The notes: a model not told the origin generated them from the letters alone. 64,000 nt of DNA from Ruminococcus flavefaciens ND2009 (GCF_000621785.1 NZ_KK211349.1:182798-246797), one strand, 5' to 3'. Positions 15,754 through 24,518 are shown, counted from the first letter of the stretch. Numbers and translations: made by a program.

Positions 15754-16527
15754 TCATTCTTCTATCTTCATAAAGCTGCACATCACGCGGTTAAAGGTGA
15801 ACTGCTGCTCCAGGAAGGAATAGTGTCCTGCATTTTCCAGCTTTACAAGACCTGCATCGGGAATGAGCTTCTCCATTTTCTCGCCGTCGGAGAGGGGAGT
15901 CGCTGTATCGTTGACGCCCCACACAAGCAGAGTGGGAGCCTTGATATTGGGCAGATAGGGCTCTAAGTCCTCGTTGACCACCTTTACCATGACCTGTCTC
16001 ATCATAGGTGAAGCTGCGGCGTAGTCTGCGCTGCCCATCTTCTTGCGGAAGTTCTCCAGCGCGTCGGGGAATATCTTCTTAACTATGCCCCATGAAAGGA
16101 CAGTCCTGCCCAGCTTGTAATAGCGTGTGCGCCAGCTCTTTTTGTTGGACTTTGGCGGCATGATGCCTGCACTGTCCACAAGGATGACCTTTGTTACCTT
16201 GAAGGGCAGGTCATCGCGGCTGTGCATTTTTATGATAACACGTCCGCCGAAGCTGTGACCCAGGAGCATTACCTCCCTGGTGTCATAGTCCCTGAGAAAG
16301 TCGATGACGAACTGTACATAGGAGCTTACGTCCCAGACCTCTTTCGGCTCCTCGCTCTTTCCGAAGCCGGGCATATCCATAGCCACGACCTTGTACTTCT
16401 TCGACAGGAGCTCTATCATATTGGCGAACAGGGTGATATTGCTTCCCCAGCCGTGAAGCAGGACGATGAGGTCGCCCTCGCCCTTTTCCTCGTAGTTTAT
16501 CTTCAAACCATTAACTGTTTTTATCAA
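15754..16527 (-). CDS. Alpha/beta hydrolase
   Basis: The 257-residue protein has the alpha/beta-hydrolase fold: the oxyanion segment LLHGWGSN, the nucleophile elbow LLGHSFGGRV (Ser near residue 94), an acid in LVWGVNDTATP and the catalytic His in LENAGHYSFLEQ. The substrate is unknown. Translation appears to start at TTG with GGAG 8 bases upstream. Its position at the head of the MurF-like/ddl run suggests, but does not show, a cell-envelope role. Confidence 0.9.
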   Translation of the reverse strand: MIKTVNGLKINYEEKGEGDLIVLLHGWGSNITLFANMIELLSKKYKVVAMDMPGFGKSEEPKEVWDVSSYVQFVIDFLRDYDTREVMLLGHSFGGRVIIKMHSRDDLPFKVTKVILVDSAGIMPPKSNKKSWRTRYYKLGRTVLSWGIVKKIFPDALENFRKKMGSADYAAASPMMRQVMVKVVNEDLEPYLPNIKAPTLLVWGVNDTATPLSDGEKMEKLIPDAGLVKLENAGHYSFLEQQFTFNRVMCSFMKIEE

Positions 16528-16553
16528 TTCTTTATCTCCAAACTGTTATTATA

Positions 16554-16650
<97 letters not shown>

Positions 16651-16693
16651 ATATCATATACGGCATACAGCCGCAAATATACATATATAATTT

Positions 16694-16722
16694 ATTATAT
16701 CACTTACAGTATTCAATGTCAA
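16694..16722 (-). promoter_or_regulatory. Promoter of the hydrolase - MurF-like - ddl run
   Basis: On the minus strand TTGACA (16717-16722) and TATAAT (16694-16699) match the consensus perfectly with a 17-base spacer. Confidence 0.85.
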
Positions 16723-16772
16723 TCACAGAAGCAAAAAAATTACTTTTCCCGCCCTTGCTCCCGAGGGCAGAA

Positions 16773-16799
16773 AAAAACGGCGGATGATCCGCCGTTTTT
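16773..16799. terminator. Intrinsic terminator of the 16828-17439 lipoprotein gene
   Basis: AAAAACGGCGGAT and ATCCGCCGTTTTT form a long stem with T-runs on both strands. It lies about 30 bases after the lipoprotein stop. Confidence 0.9.
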
Positions 16800-16827
16800 C
16801 CCGAACACACTTTTCTATTAAAGGAAA

Positions 16828-17439
16828 TTACTCTGCGTCTGTAGTATCAGCCTCAGGGTCTGAGCCGTCGGACTCAAACTCTGCGTCGCCCCCGGCAGAG
16901 AAGTCGATCGACATCTCCTCGTCCTCGGGGATCTCGGTGAACTCGTCCACCTTCTCAAGGTATGTGATGAACTCTGTACCTGCTTCACTCAGATCCATTA
17001 CCAGCTTGCCGTCCTCCAGCTTCATAGTCAGAGGATCCTCGTCATCAAAATCGCCGCCGGTAAGTGTTACAGTACCATCGTCAGAAAGCTCCCAGTTGAT
17101 CTTTGTGTACTCCTGAGACTCCTTGAATTCAAGGGCTGAGAAGAAATTGCCTGAATTATCGTCAAGAAGCTCGATCTGATAGAGTGCGAAAGCGTCCAGA
17201 CCATAGAAATTGTCCATCTTTTCGCCGTCCATTATCATTTCCTTGCACTCCCACTTGCCCAGGTAATCGGAAACGTCGGCGTCTCCCTCGGACTTTTTCT
17301 CTGCGGTAGTATCTGCGGAAGTTGTTACGGCTGTGGTGGTCTCGTCATTCTTGGATTTTGCCTCCTTCTTGTCGCCGCAGCCGAAGAGGCCTGCTGAGAG
17401 GCAAAGGAGAACGGTTGATAAACATAATACTTTTTTCAT
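16828..17439 (-). CDS. Acidic lipoprotein of unknown function
   Basis: The 203-residue protein has a lipoprotein signal (MKKVLCLSTVLLCLSAGLFGC, cleaved before Cys21), then a Thr/Ser/Lys-rich spacer and, from about residue 57, a compact beta-rich domain beginning YLGKWECKEMIMDGEKM. That pattern resembles small lipocalin-like or DUF4923-type fold segments, but I cannot assign it. The tail is strongly acidic. It is a single-gene transcript with its own promoter and terminator. Confidence 0.85.
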   Translation of the reverse strand: MKKVLCLSTVLLCLSAGLFGCGDKKEAKSKNDETTTAVTTSADTTAEKKSEGDADVSDYLGKWECKEMIMDGEKMDNFYGLDAFALYQIELLDDNSGNFFSALEFKESQEYTKINWELSDDGTVTLTGGDFDDEDPLTMKLEDGKLVMDLSEAGTEFITYLEKVDEFTEIPEDEEMSIDFSAGGDAEFESDGSDPEADTTDAE

Positions 17440-17463
17440 GGTTAAATCCCTCCTGATAATTAC

Positions 17464-17546
17464 GTCAAGCGTTCAAAGTAACTCCCTATAAGTTCTCTTG
17501 AACCTTTGACATAAAGCATTATATCACACCCTGTCCTAAATGTCAA
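17464..17546 (-). promoter_or_regulatory. Lipoprotein promoter with a hairpin at the mRNA 5' end
   Basis: On the minus strand TTGACA (17541-17546) and TATAAT (17518-17523) are 17 bases apart. Transcription would begin near 17511, where a nested inverted repeat starts: GTCAA-AG-GTTCAA pairs with TTGAAC-GC-TTGAC (17464-17510). The mRNA therefore opens with an 11-bp stem, which may protect it or act as a regulator site. Confidence 0.75.
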
Positions 17547-17644
17547 GTTTTTTACAAAGAAATTTAATGGCTGTTTTTCGCCCTTAATGCGTTGAAATCT
17601 CAATTTTGGTTAGTAATTACTAACGATTTTGTATTTTTCTTCCG

Positions 17645-17686
17645 CAAAAAAACATACCCGTGAACAGTCATAAGACCGCTCACGGG
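17645..17686 (-). terminator. Intrinsic terminator of the VanY-type gene
   Basis: On the minus strand CCCGTGA and TCACGGG enclose a 16-base loop and are followed by TATGTTTTTTT. The AT-rich stretch between here and the lipoprotein promoter shows no gene. Confidence 0.8.
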
Positions 17687-17708
17687 CAATAGTGATTATT
17701 ATGGGGTA

Positions 17709-18839
17709 TCAGTAGTCCTCGCCGCCGCTGCTTTCATCGGAGCTGTCTTCGGAGGCTTCTGTATCTTCGGTGCTGCTTTCCTCAGCATCGGTGCTCTCGT
17801 CGTCGAAGGATTTGGTGGGAGCCTCCTCAACAACGGGCTTCTGACCCTTGTATACGGTAACGATGAAGCCGTCCACGTTGTTGCCCGAGATTTCATACCT
17901 TGTGCCTGTGGGAACAGGGACTGTGGTCTTTTCGGCGCCGTCATCGGAGGCTACAAAGTAGACCTCATAGTCATTTCCGTCATAGGAGAACTCAAGGTGA
18001 TCCTTGTCATAGGGGTGCTCGCGGACAAGGTCTATATATTCCTCAAGACAGAGGTTGTTGGTGGTCATGTAGTAAGCATGGGGGATACCCACATAGCGGA
18101 AGTGCCAGGGCTCGTTCTGTATTTTTGTGAGCCTCTGCTTTTCCTCGGTATAGCGCACGACGAAGCCATACTTGTAGCAGTTCTTGTTGATCCACTCAAA
18201 GTCGCCTGTGCCGTCATAATCATGGTTCACGGACTCGGTGAAGTCGAATGCGAGACCTGTTTCGTGCTCGCTGAAGCCGGGCTTGGCCACTCTTGTGGAC
18301 TCTCCGTCCCCTGTCTGAGCCAGATCTTCCTCATAGAGCTGCTGCTGGAATTCGGTAGTTCTGTATGAGCCGTATATTATGAGGGTATCGTTGTTATACT
18401 TATCATAGAAGTCCTGTATCATCTCTGTCATAGGCTCATAGACCTGTCTGAGAATGGTATAGGTAGAGTCAACGGCAGTATAGCAGCTTACCTCGTTCTC
18501 ATAGTTCATATCGGTGATGCTGACAAGGTCCTCATCGCCGCCGAAGTACTGGTGATCTTCGTTTACAAGTACCAGGTCTCCCCTGAACTTGTCCGTAGTA
18601 TCCACCTGAGATGATTCATAAATAGTCTGGTTGGGGTCGGGGACCGTGGTATCTGTGGGAGTTGTCACCTCTATATCGGTCTGGTCGAAATAGGGTGATG
18701 CCTCCACATCGCGCATATTTGAAAAGGTGTTTTTTACAAAGAAACCACAGGTTCCGACGAGTACAAGGCTGATGACAACTTCCGTCATGGTCTTGGCGCG
18801 TCTGATGCTTTTTTCCTTGCTGATCTTCTGTTTTGACAT
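17709..18839 (-). CDS. VanY/M15B-family D-alanyl-D-alanine carboxypeptidase
   Basis: Enzymes of this family remove the terminal D-Ala from muropeptides outside the cell. The 376-residue protein has an N-terminal membrane anchor (residues 18-38), then from about residue 155 the M15 zinc-peptidase domain with SEHETGLAFDF (metal His and Asp) and EPWHFRYVG (catalytic Glu and metal His). The last 60 residues are acidic and Ser/Glu-rich. No van resistance genes accompany it, so it is probably a housekeeping wall-trimming enzyme. Confidence 0.92.
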   Translation of the reverse strand: MSKQKISKEKSIRRAKTMTEVVISLVLVGTCGFFVKNTFSNMRDVEASPYFDQTDIEVTTPTDTTVPDPNQTIYESSQVDTTDKFRGDLVLVNEDHQYFGGDEDLVSITDMNYENEVSCYTAVDSTYTILRQVYEPMTEMIQDFYDKYNNDTLIIYGSYRTTEFQQQLYEEDLAQTGDGESTRVAKPGFSEHETGLAFDFTESVNHDYDGTGDFEWINKNCYKYGFVVRYTEEKQRLTKIQNEPWHFRYVGIPHAYYMTTNNLCLEEYIDLVREHPYDKDHLEFSYDGNDYEVYFVASDDGAEKTTVPVPTGTRYEISGNNVDGFIVTVYKGQKPVVEEAPTKSFDDESTDAEESSTEDTEASEDSSDESSGGEDY

Positions 18840-19362
18840 ATGTCTGCTCCAATCCGCTGCCGTGCAGCTGAAATAGGGAGTCCTGAAAACTCCGTTAACT
18901 TTTGTTCTTTTTATCTCTCTTTTTCTACGAATATCGGAACTGTAAAATATATCAGACCATATAAAATGCGTCTAAAGGGTATTATATCATATTTCTCTCG
19001 GAAAATATAGAGGTCTGCGGTCATGTTTGTAAAAATGCTGTATACAGACCGCCATAGATCAACCAGAATTGTGCTGTTTTTACAAATAGTTTCCCCTCGT
19101 ATACAACGGGCAGAAGGCTATATATAAAGCCTAAATCCCGATAAATCCGTCATATAGTGGTAATCTGTACAAAAAGCAGGTATATTTTAAAGCTGTATTG
19201 CACAATCTTTTGTTCAGACACTTGAAAAAGAATTAAATTAATGCTATAATGTATATTGTGAAAATATGGGCACAGCTTGCTTCGGACGGCTATTTTATGT
19301 GACCGTCCTGTTTCGTTTTTTCGTTTGTTTTTCCTGTGTTTTCACTTTAAGGAGTGATTTCT
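18840..19362. promoter_or_regulatory. Divergent region with promoter and leader attenuator for the zinc-ribbon gene
   Basis: For the plus strand, TTGAAA (19222-19227) and TATAAT (19245-19250) are 17 bases apart. The leader contains GGACGG/CCGTCC (about 19284-19307) followed by TTTCGTTTTTT, which looks like an attenuator placed about 50 bases before the start codon. Further left, TTTGTAAAAA (19026-19035) and TTTTTACAAA (19077-19086) form a 10-bp inverted repeat of unknown role. For the minus strand, a TATAAT near 18990 could serve the VanY-type gene but lacks a clear -35. Confidence 0.6.
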
Positions 19363-21057
19363 ATGAAATGTCCCCGATGCGGAACTGACAACGAAGCGGG
19401 TTTCAGATTCTGCGTGAAATGCGGCGTCAATCTTGAGGATCCGCAGGATATCAATATTGAACAGGTCGATATGGGCGGCTATCATTCTGAAGAAGATCCT
19501 GCTTCGGGAGGCTATACCTTCGGAAGCGGAACCTTTACCATCAGTGACACCCCTTCAAGAGAATCTTCTTCCGATCTGTACACCGCCGATGAGCTGAACG
19601 ACTCAGACGAGGAATTTGATTTCAGCAGCTTCGACGAGCCTTTTATCCCCAAGCTGGATACGGGCAGAGTTACTCTTCCCGAGCAGTCACAGGCTGTAAG
19701 ACAGGCTCAGATCAATAATCAGGGCGTTATGCGCCCCCATAACAGCATGAATACTATGCCCCGTCAGGGACTGATGAACCCGCTGCCACCACAGGGCGGT
19801 ATGCAGGGGCGGCCTCCTCAGCAGGGCATGATGAACGGTATGCCCCCACAGGGCGGTATGCAGGGTATCCCTCCTCAGCAGGGCATGATGAACGGTATGC
19901 CTCCACAGGGCGGTATGCAGGGTATCCCCCCTCAGCAGGGCATGATGAACGGTATGCCGACACAGGGCGGTATGCAGGGTATCCCTCCACAGCAGGGCAT
20001 GATGAACGGTATGCCCCCACAGGGAGGTATGCAGGGCATTCCCCCTCAGCAGCCCATGATGAACGGTATGTCTCCGCAGGGCGGTATGCAGGGTATCCCC
20101 CCACAGAACGGCTCTCAGCAGATGAACGGTATGCCCATGTACGGACAGCCCATGATGTATGGTCAGCCCCAGATAGTGGGCTACGACCAGAACGGTATGC
20201 CCATTTATGGACAGCCCGTGATGTACGGACAGCCCCAGATAATAGGCTATGATCCCAATGGTATGCCGATCTACGGACAGCCCGTGATGTACGGTCAGCC
20301 CCAGATAGTGGGCTACGATCAGAACGGTATGCCCGTCTACGGTCAGCCTGTGATGTACGGTCAGCCCCAGAACGGCGATAAGCCCGAGGGCGCTCCCATG
20401 GGACAGATGGCAGGTATGCCCGGTGCACAGTTGAAGCCCCTGAAGCCCGTTCCTCCTCCCCCTCCCCCCGAGGATAAGGAGAAGGTAGAGGTCCCCGATG
20501 ATTTCTGGGAGTTCTTTGACGGCGGCAAGGCGACCGAGCACGCAGAGGTGGACTCCGCAGACGATTTCTTCGGCAAGCGAGGCAACGAGATCGACGGCAT
20601 GAAGCGCTTCGAGAAGAAAAAGGACGCCTATATGAACGATACGCCCCTTGTGGACGCAAGCAAGCTCAGAAAGAACGAGCCTGCAAAGTTCAATAAGTTC
20701 TATATGAGATCGGCAGGCGTTGCCGACCCCGATATGCTTGAAGCCAAGAAGCAGGAAAAGCATATCGACTATATGCGCCCCACCAAGGAAGTGGACGCCG
20801 GTGATCTCCGCGTTCACGAAAAGAGCAGGGCGTGGAACATCATGAACAAGGCTGATAAAGCCAATGCAGACGATCTGGAAGCCAATGTGAATGAGCATAC
20901 AGAAGCTATCATGGCTCAGGCGGATCACGCTGTTGAGGCTATGCCGAAAAAACCAAAGACCTACAATGACGAGATCGATGCCATAGAGCTTCCCGAGTCG
21001 ATGAAGGCGAAGAAGACCAAGAAACAGGTGGAAATTCCCGGCTTGCCGGAAATTTAA
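19363..21057 (+). CDS. Zinc-ribbon protein with long Met/Gly/Pro/Gln repeats
   Basis: The 564-residue protein starts with a zinc ribbon (MKCPRCGTDNEAGFRFCVKC). Residues about 140-250 hold six near-identical copies of a unit like GMMNGMPPQGGMQGIPPQQ, and about 255-340 hold four copies of YGQPQIVGYDQNGMPIYGQP. A charged C-terminal part contains three motif-like repeats (DTPLVDASKLRKNEPAKF, KEVDAGDLRVHEKSRAW, ADKANADDLEANVNEHTEA). The ATG at 19363 has AAGGAG 8 bases upstream; a GTG at 19354 lies inside that site. The function is unknown; no membrane segment is evident. mscL follows 38 bases later. Confidence 0.85.
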   Translation: MKCPRCGTDNEAGFRFCVKCGVNLEDPQDINIEQVDMGGYHSEEDPASGGYTFGSGTFTISDTPSRESSSDLYTADELNDSDEEFDFSSFDEPFIPKLDTGRVTLPEQSQAVRQAQINNQGVMRPHNSMNTMPRQGLMNPLPPQGGMQGRPPQQGMMNGMPPQGGMQGIPPQQGMMNGMPPQGGMQGIPPQQGMMNGMPTQGGMQGIPPQQGMMNGMPPQGGMQGIPPQQPMMNGMSPQGGMQGIPPQNGSQQMNGMPMYGQPMMYGQPQIVGYDQNGMPIYGQPVMYGQPQIIGYDPNGMPIYGQPVMYGQPQIVGYDQNGMPVYGQPVMYGQPQNGDKPEGAPMGQMAGMPGAQLKPLKPVPPPPPPEDKEKVEVPDDFWEFFDGGKATEHAEVDSADDFFGKRGNEIDGMKRFEKKKDAYMNDTPLVDASKLRKNEPAKFNKFYMRSAGVADPDMLEAKKQEKHIDYMRPTKEVDAGDLRVHEKSRAWNIMNKADKANADDLEANVNEHTEAIMAQADHAVEAMPKKPKTYNDEIDAIELPESMKAKKTKKQVEIPGLPEI

Positions 21058-21095
21058 TAAATCATAATTTTCATATTAAGGAGATGTTGTAAAAA

Positions 21096-21485
21096 ATGAA
21101 GAAGTTTTTACAGGAATTCAAGGAATTCGCACTCAAGGGCAATGTAATGGACATGGCTGTCGGTGTCATCATCGGTGCTGCTTTCGGTAATATCGTTACC
21201 GCTCTCACTGAGGATTTCATCAACCCCCTTATCGCTTGTATCGGCGGTGCTGAAGTTGCAGGAAAGATCAAGCTCGGCGACACAGGTCAGTACCTCAACT
21301 GGGGTCACTTCGTAACAGCTATCATCAACTTCCTCATCATGGCATTCTGCATTTTCCTTATGGTAAAGGCAGTAAACAAGCTCATGAACCTTGGCAAGAA
21401 GAAGGAAGAGGAGAAGCCCGCAGAGCCTCCGAAGGAAGAAGTTCTTCTCACAGAGATCAGAGACCTTCTCAAGGAAAAGAAGTAA
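21096..21485 (+). CDS. mscL: Large-conductance mechanosensitive channel
   Basis: MscL opens under membrane tension to release solutes during osmotic downshock. The 129-residue protein matches the family length and layout: N-terminal amphipathic MKKFLQEFKEFALKGN, first helix VMDMAVGVIIGAAFGNIV, second helix around residues 66-90 and a charged C-terminal helix LLTEIRDLLKEKK. It is probably cotranscribed with the zinc-ribbon gene. Confidence 0.97.
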   Translation: MKKFLQEFKEFALKGNVMDMAVGVIIGAAFGNIVTALTEDFINPLIACIGGAEVAGKIKLGDTGQYLNWGHFVTAIINFLIMAFCIFLMVKAVNKLMNLGKKKEEEKPAEPPKEEVLLTEIRDLLKEKK

Positions 21486-21505
21486 TTATCCTGTCTTACA
21501 TAAAA

Positions 21506-21529
21506 CCTCCGCAGCCGCGGAGGCTTTTT
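21506..21529 (+). terminator. Intrinsic terminator after mscL
   Basis: CCTCCGC-AGCC-GCGGAGG followed by CTTTTT. Confidence 0.95.
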
Positions 21530-21540
21530 GTTTATACGGT

Positions 21541-21569
21541 TTGCCTTTTCGGCGGATATGTGATATACT
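21541..21569 (+). promoter_or_regulatory. Promoter of the ABC-F gene
   Basis: TTGCCT and TATACT are separated by 17 bases, directly after the mscL terminator. Confidence 0.6.
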
Positions 21570-21604
21570 TATAACAGTTATTTTTTATCAAGGAGTGAAC
21601 CCGA

Positions 21605-23392
21605 GTGATCCTGCTTACGGCTCAGAATATATCCAAGACATACATGGAGAGAAAGGTGCTCGACAACGTCTCGTTCTTCCTCAACGAGGGGGACAAGGTG
21701 GGCATTATCGGAATAAACGGCACGGGAAAGTCTACCCTGCTGAGGATACTTGCAGGGGCGGAGGAGCCCGACGGCGGCGAGGTCATCAGAACAGGTGGCA
21801 TAAGGATCTCATACCTGCCGCAGATACCCGAATTCGACGACAGGGGAAGCGTGCTGTCACAGGTGCTTTCACACCTTCCCGATGACCTCAAAGAGGCGAA
21901 GGAGTACGAGGCAAAGTCAGTGCTGGCAAAGCTGGGGGTAACGGATTATGACCGCGATATAAGCACCCTTTCGGGGGGAGAGAAGCGCCGTGCAGGAATA
22001 GCTGCCGCACTGGTGCAGCCCAGCGACGTCCTGCTTCTGGACGAGCCCACCAACCACATCGACAACGAGACTGCACAGCTCCTTGAGGAACTGCTGATGA
22101 AGTACCGCGGCGCCATAGTCATGGTCACCCACGACAGATACTTCCTCAACAAGATCTGCGGCAGGATAGCCGAGGTGGACAAGGGCAGCCTTTACGTCAG
22201 CGACGGCAACTACAGCGACTACCTTGCAAAAAAGGCGCAGAGAGAGGCGGACGAGGCTGCTGCCGAGCGCAAGAACAGGAGCCTTTACCGCAGAGAGCTG
22301 GAATGGATAAGCAGGGGCGCCCGTGCAAGGGGCACCAAGTCCCGCGACAGGATAGAGCGCTTTGAAGCCCTGAAAAACCGCGAGATACCCGTGGAGGCTG
22401 AGAAGCTGAAGCTTCAGTCCGTGTCCTCACGTCTGGGCAAGAAGACCATAGAGATAGAGGACATCAGCAAGAATATCGACGGCAAGCCACTTATCACCGA
22501 TTTCTCCTATATCGTCTCCCGTGACGCAAGGATAGGCATTGTGGGACGCAACGGCGCAGGCAAGAGCACCTTCCTGAAAATGCTGACGGGAGAAGTGGCT
22601 CCCGACAAGGGCAGGATAGTTCTGGGCGATACCGTGAATATCAGCTATTTCTCCCAGGAGTGTGAGTCAATGGACCCCACGCTGCGGGTTATCGACTATA
22701 TAAGAGAGACCGCCGACAGGGTGCAGACTCCCGACGGTACGGTGACGGCTTCACAGATGCTGGAGCGCTTCCTGTTCACGCCCGAGCTTCAATGGAACAG
22801 GATAGAGAAGCTTTCCGGCGGCGAGCGGAAAAGGCTCTACCTGCTGAAGATCCTTATGACAGCGCCAAATATACTCCTCCTCGACGAGCCCACCAACGAC
22901 CTTGACATCACCACCCTCACCATACTTGAGGACTACCTTGAAAGCTTCAGCGGAGCCGTTATAGCGGTCTCCCATGACAGGTACTTCCTTGACAAGATGG
23001 CTGACGAGATATTCGAGTTCAGGGACGGTAAGTGTAACCGCTTCAATGGCAATTATTCCGACTATGCGGAGAAGGCTCTCACCTCCGACGAGACCGAAAA
23101 GCCCAAAAAGAAGGGCGAGAAAAAGGAGAGAGTCTACACAGGAAAGACTAAGCTCCGCTTCTCCTTTAAGGAGCAGAGAGAGTACGACACCATAGACGAT
23201 GACATCGCCGCTCTGGAGCAGGCTATCGCCGATACGGAGAAGGAGATGTCAGTCAATACCTCCGACTATGTAAGGCTACAGGAGCTCTCCGACAAGAAGG
23301 ACGCCCTTTCAAAGGAGCTGGATGAGAAAATGGAGCGCTGGGTGTACCTCAATGACCTGGCTGAGCGTATAGAACGGGGCGAGACCGTGTGA
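21605..23392 (+). CDS. ABC-F family ATPase
   Basis: ABC-F proteins are soluble twin-ATPase factors that act on the ribosome. The 595-residue protein has two nucleotide-binding domains: Walker A GINGTGKSTL and GRNGAGKSTF, signatures LSGGEKRRAG and LSGGERKRLY, and Walker B LLLDEPTNHID and LLLDEPTNDLD. No membrane segments are present. A linker lies at about 190-290 and a C-terminal coiled coil at about 520-595, as in Uup-type members. The start is GTG with AAGGAG 9 bases upstream. Whether it is a translation factor or an antibiotic-protection type cannot be decided. Confidence 0.93.
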   Translation: MILLTAQNISKTYMERKVLDNVSFFLNEGDKVGIIGINGTGKSTLLRILAGAEEPDGGEVIRTGGIRISYLPQIPEFDDRGSVLSQVLSHLPDDLKEAKEYEAKSVLAKLGVTDYDRDISTLSGGEKRRAGIAAALVQPSDVLLLDEPTNHIDNETAQLLEELLMKYRGAIVMVTHDRYFLNKICGRIAEVDKGSLYVSDGNYSDYLAKKAQREADEAAAERKNRSLYRRELEWISRGARARGTKSRDRIERFEALKNREIPVEAEKLKLQSVSSRLGKKTIEIEDISKNIDGKPLITDFSYIVSRDARIGIVGRNGAGKSTFLKMLTGEVAPDKGRIVLGDTVNISYFSQECESMDPTLRVIDYIRETADRVQTPDGTVTASQMLERFLFTPELQWNRIEKLSGGERKRLYLLKILMTAPNILLLDEPTNDLDITTLTILEDYLESFSGAVIAVSHDRYFLDKMADEIFEFRDGKCNRFNGNYSDYAEKALTSDETEKPKKKGEKKERVYTGKTKLRFSFKEQREYDTIDDDIAALEQAIADTEKEMSVNTSDYVRLQELSDKKDALSKELDEKMERWVYLNDLAERIERGETV

Positions 23393-23463
23393 CGAGGGCT
23401 TCTTGACAAACCGTATTTCCCGTGATATACTGGATAAAACTGAATAAGAAACGAGGTTTTGCG

Positions 23464-24123
23464 ATGCTCAATCAACTTCTTGATAAGCTTGAGCGGAAGT
23501 TCCGCCGCTTTTCAATATCAAATCTCATGCTGTATATCGTCCTGGGCATGGCGGTTTTTGCCGTGGCGGACATCATACTCATGACCAACCCTAATAACAA
23601 GGTCTTTCTCATAGATATGATAGAGTTCGACCGTGGGAAGATACTTCATGGGGAGGTCTGGAGGGTGCTCTCCTTTGTGCTGGTGCCTCCCGAATTCAAC
23701 ATGATATTCCTTGCCTTTGCGCTTTATTTCTACTGGATGATGGGAACGGCGCTGGAGCACCAATGGGGAAGCTTCAAATTCAATGTGTTCTACTTTACGG
23801 GAGTCATAGGCTGTATCATAGCAGGCTTTATACTGGGCTATGCCACCAACTATTACCTGTATGTGAGCCTTTTCCTTGCCTTTGCCATACTCTTTCCCGA
23901 CGAGCAGATACTGCTGTTCTTCTTTATCCCCATAAAGATAAAGTGGCTGGGACTTTTCTCGGCATTCGGACTTGTTGTGGCTTTTATAATGGGAGATTTC
24001 CAGACCCGGATATTCCTCCTGCTTTCACTTGCGAATCTGATACTTTTCTTCGGAAAGGATATGTTCCTCAAGGTCTATTATATCTGCCGCAGGTACTACT
24101 ACAAGTGGTTCAAGAATAAATAA
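23464..24123 (+). CDS. Rhomboid-like membrane protein lacking the catalytic serine motif
   Basis: The 219-residue protein has six hydrophobic helices and the rhomboid landmark GEVWRVLSFVLVP followed by YWMMGTALEHQWGSFKFN, which matches the L1 and WR region of rhomboid/derlin proteins. The expected GxSG motif in helix 4 is replaced by YLYVSLFLAFAILFPDE, so it is probably a pseudoprotease. The start was set at the ATG at 23464, where the protein aligns in length; an in-frame ATG at 23422 has no ribosome site. Function is unknown. Confidence 0.75.
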   Translation: MLNQLLDKLERKFRRFSISNLMLYIVLGMAVFAVADIILMTNPNNKVFLIDMIEFDRGKILHGEVWRVLSFVLVPPEFNMIFLAFALYFYWMMGTALEHQWGSFKFNVFYFTGVIGCIIAGFILGYATNYYLYVSLFLAFAILFPDEQILLFFFIPIKIKWLGLFSAFGLVVAFIMGDFQTRIFLLLSLANLILFFGKDMFLKVYYICRRYYYKWFKNK

Positions 24124-24134
24124 GTATAGGACTT

Positions 24135-24176
24135 AACGCCCCGAAGTGATTTTGAACGCTTCGGGGCGTTGCTTTT
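24135..24176 (+). terminator. CCCCGAAG-type terminator
   Basis: AACGCCCCGAAG pairs with CTTCGGGGCGTT, followed by GCTTTT. Similar hairpins end transcripts at 45079, 52979 and 63020. Confidence 0.9.
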
Positions 24177-24190
24177 GGGGACTTATAATT

Positions 24191-24491
24191 ATAAATCATA
24201 ATTTAGCATTATGTAGGGGACGGCGTCCTCGACGTCCCACAAAATTCGTATTATAGTGGCGACTATCATCCGCTCAACCAGGGGACGCCTTCTCTTACAA
24301 GGCGTCCCCTCTCCAAAAACAGTCCACCGGACTGTTTTTGGATTCACCCCTTGCGAGGCGCCTGACGTAATAAGGGGCTCTGCCCCTTGACCCCCGCCAG
24401 AGGCGCTGCCTCTGGACTCCGCCAAAGGGACACAGTCCCTTTGGAATCCCATTCATAGTTGCCGCAAGGTATTACGATAAATTATGATTTA
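24191..24491. repeat. 301-bp multi-hairpin repeat, copy 1
   Basis: The ends are inverted repeats (ATAAATCATAATTTA and TAAATTATGATTTA). Inside are five perfect hairpins in a row: AGGGGACGCCTT (24280/24299), CCAAAAACAGTCC (24313/24329), AAGGGGC (24372/24382), CCAGAGGC (24397/24408) and CCAAAGGGAC (24422/24435), with loops of 3-7 bases. A second copy of identical length lies at 53993-54293 with three differences seen. No transposase gene is present, so it resembles a non-autonomous mobile element. Confidence 0.93.
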
Positions 24492-24518
24492 ACATGGCGC
24501 TAAACGCTTCACGGGGGA

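Noticed and set aside
19687..20928. Long minus-strand frames (413 and 301 codons) opposite the zinc-ribbon gene
   Set aside because: They exist because the tandem repeats on the plus strand are in phase and lack stops on the other strand. They have no ribosome site and a His/Leu or Arg/Ser/Tyr repeat composition without any domain.
24189..24452. 87-91-codon frames in both 301-bp repeats
   Set aside because: The two products are alike only because the DNA is nearly identical. The frame runs through five hairpins and has no ribosome site.
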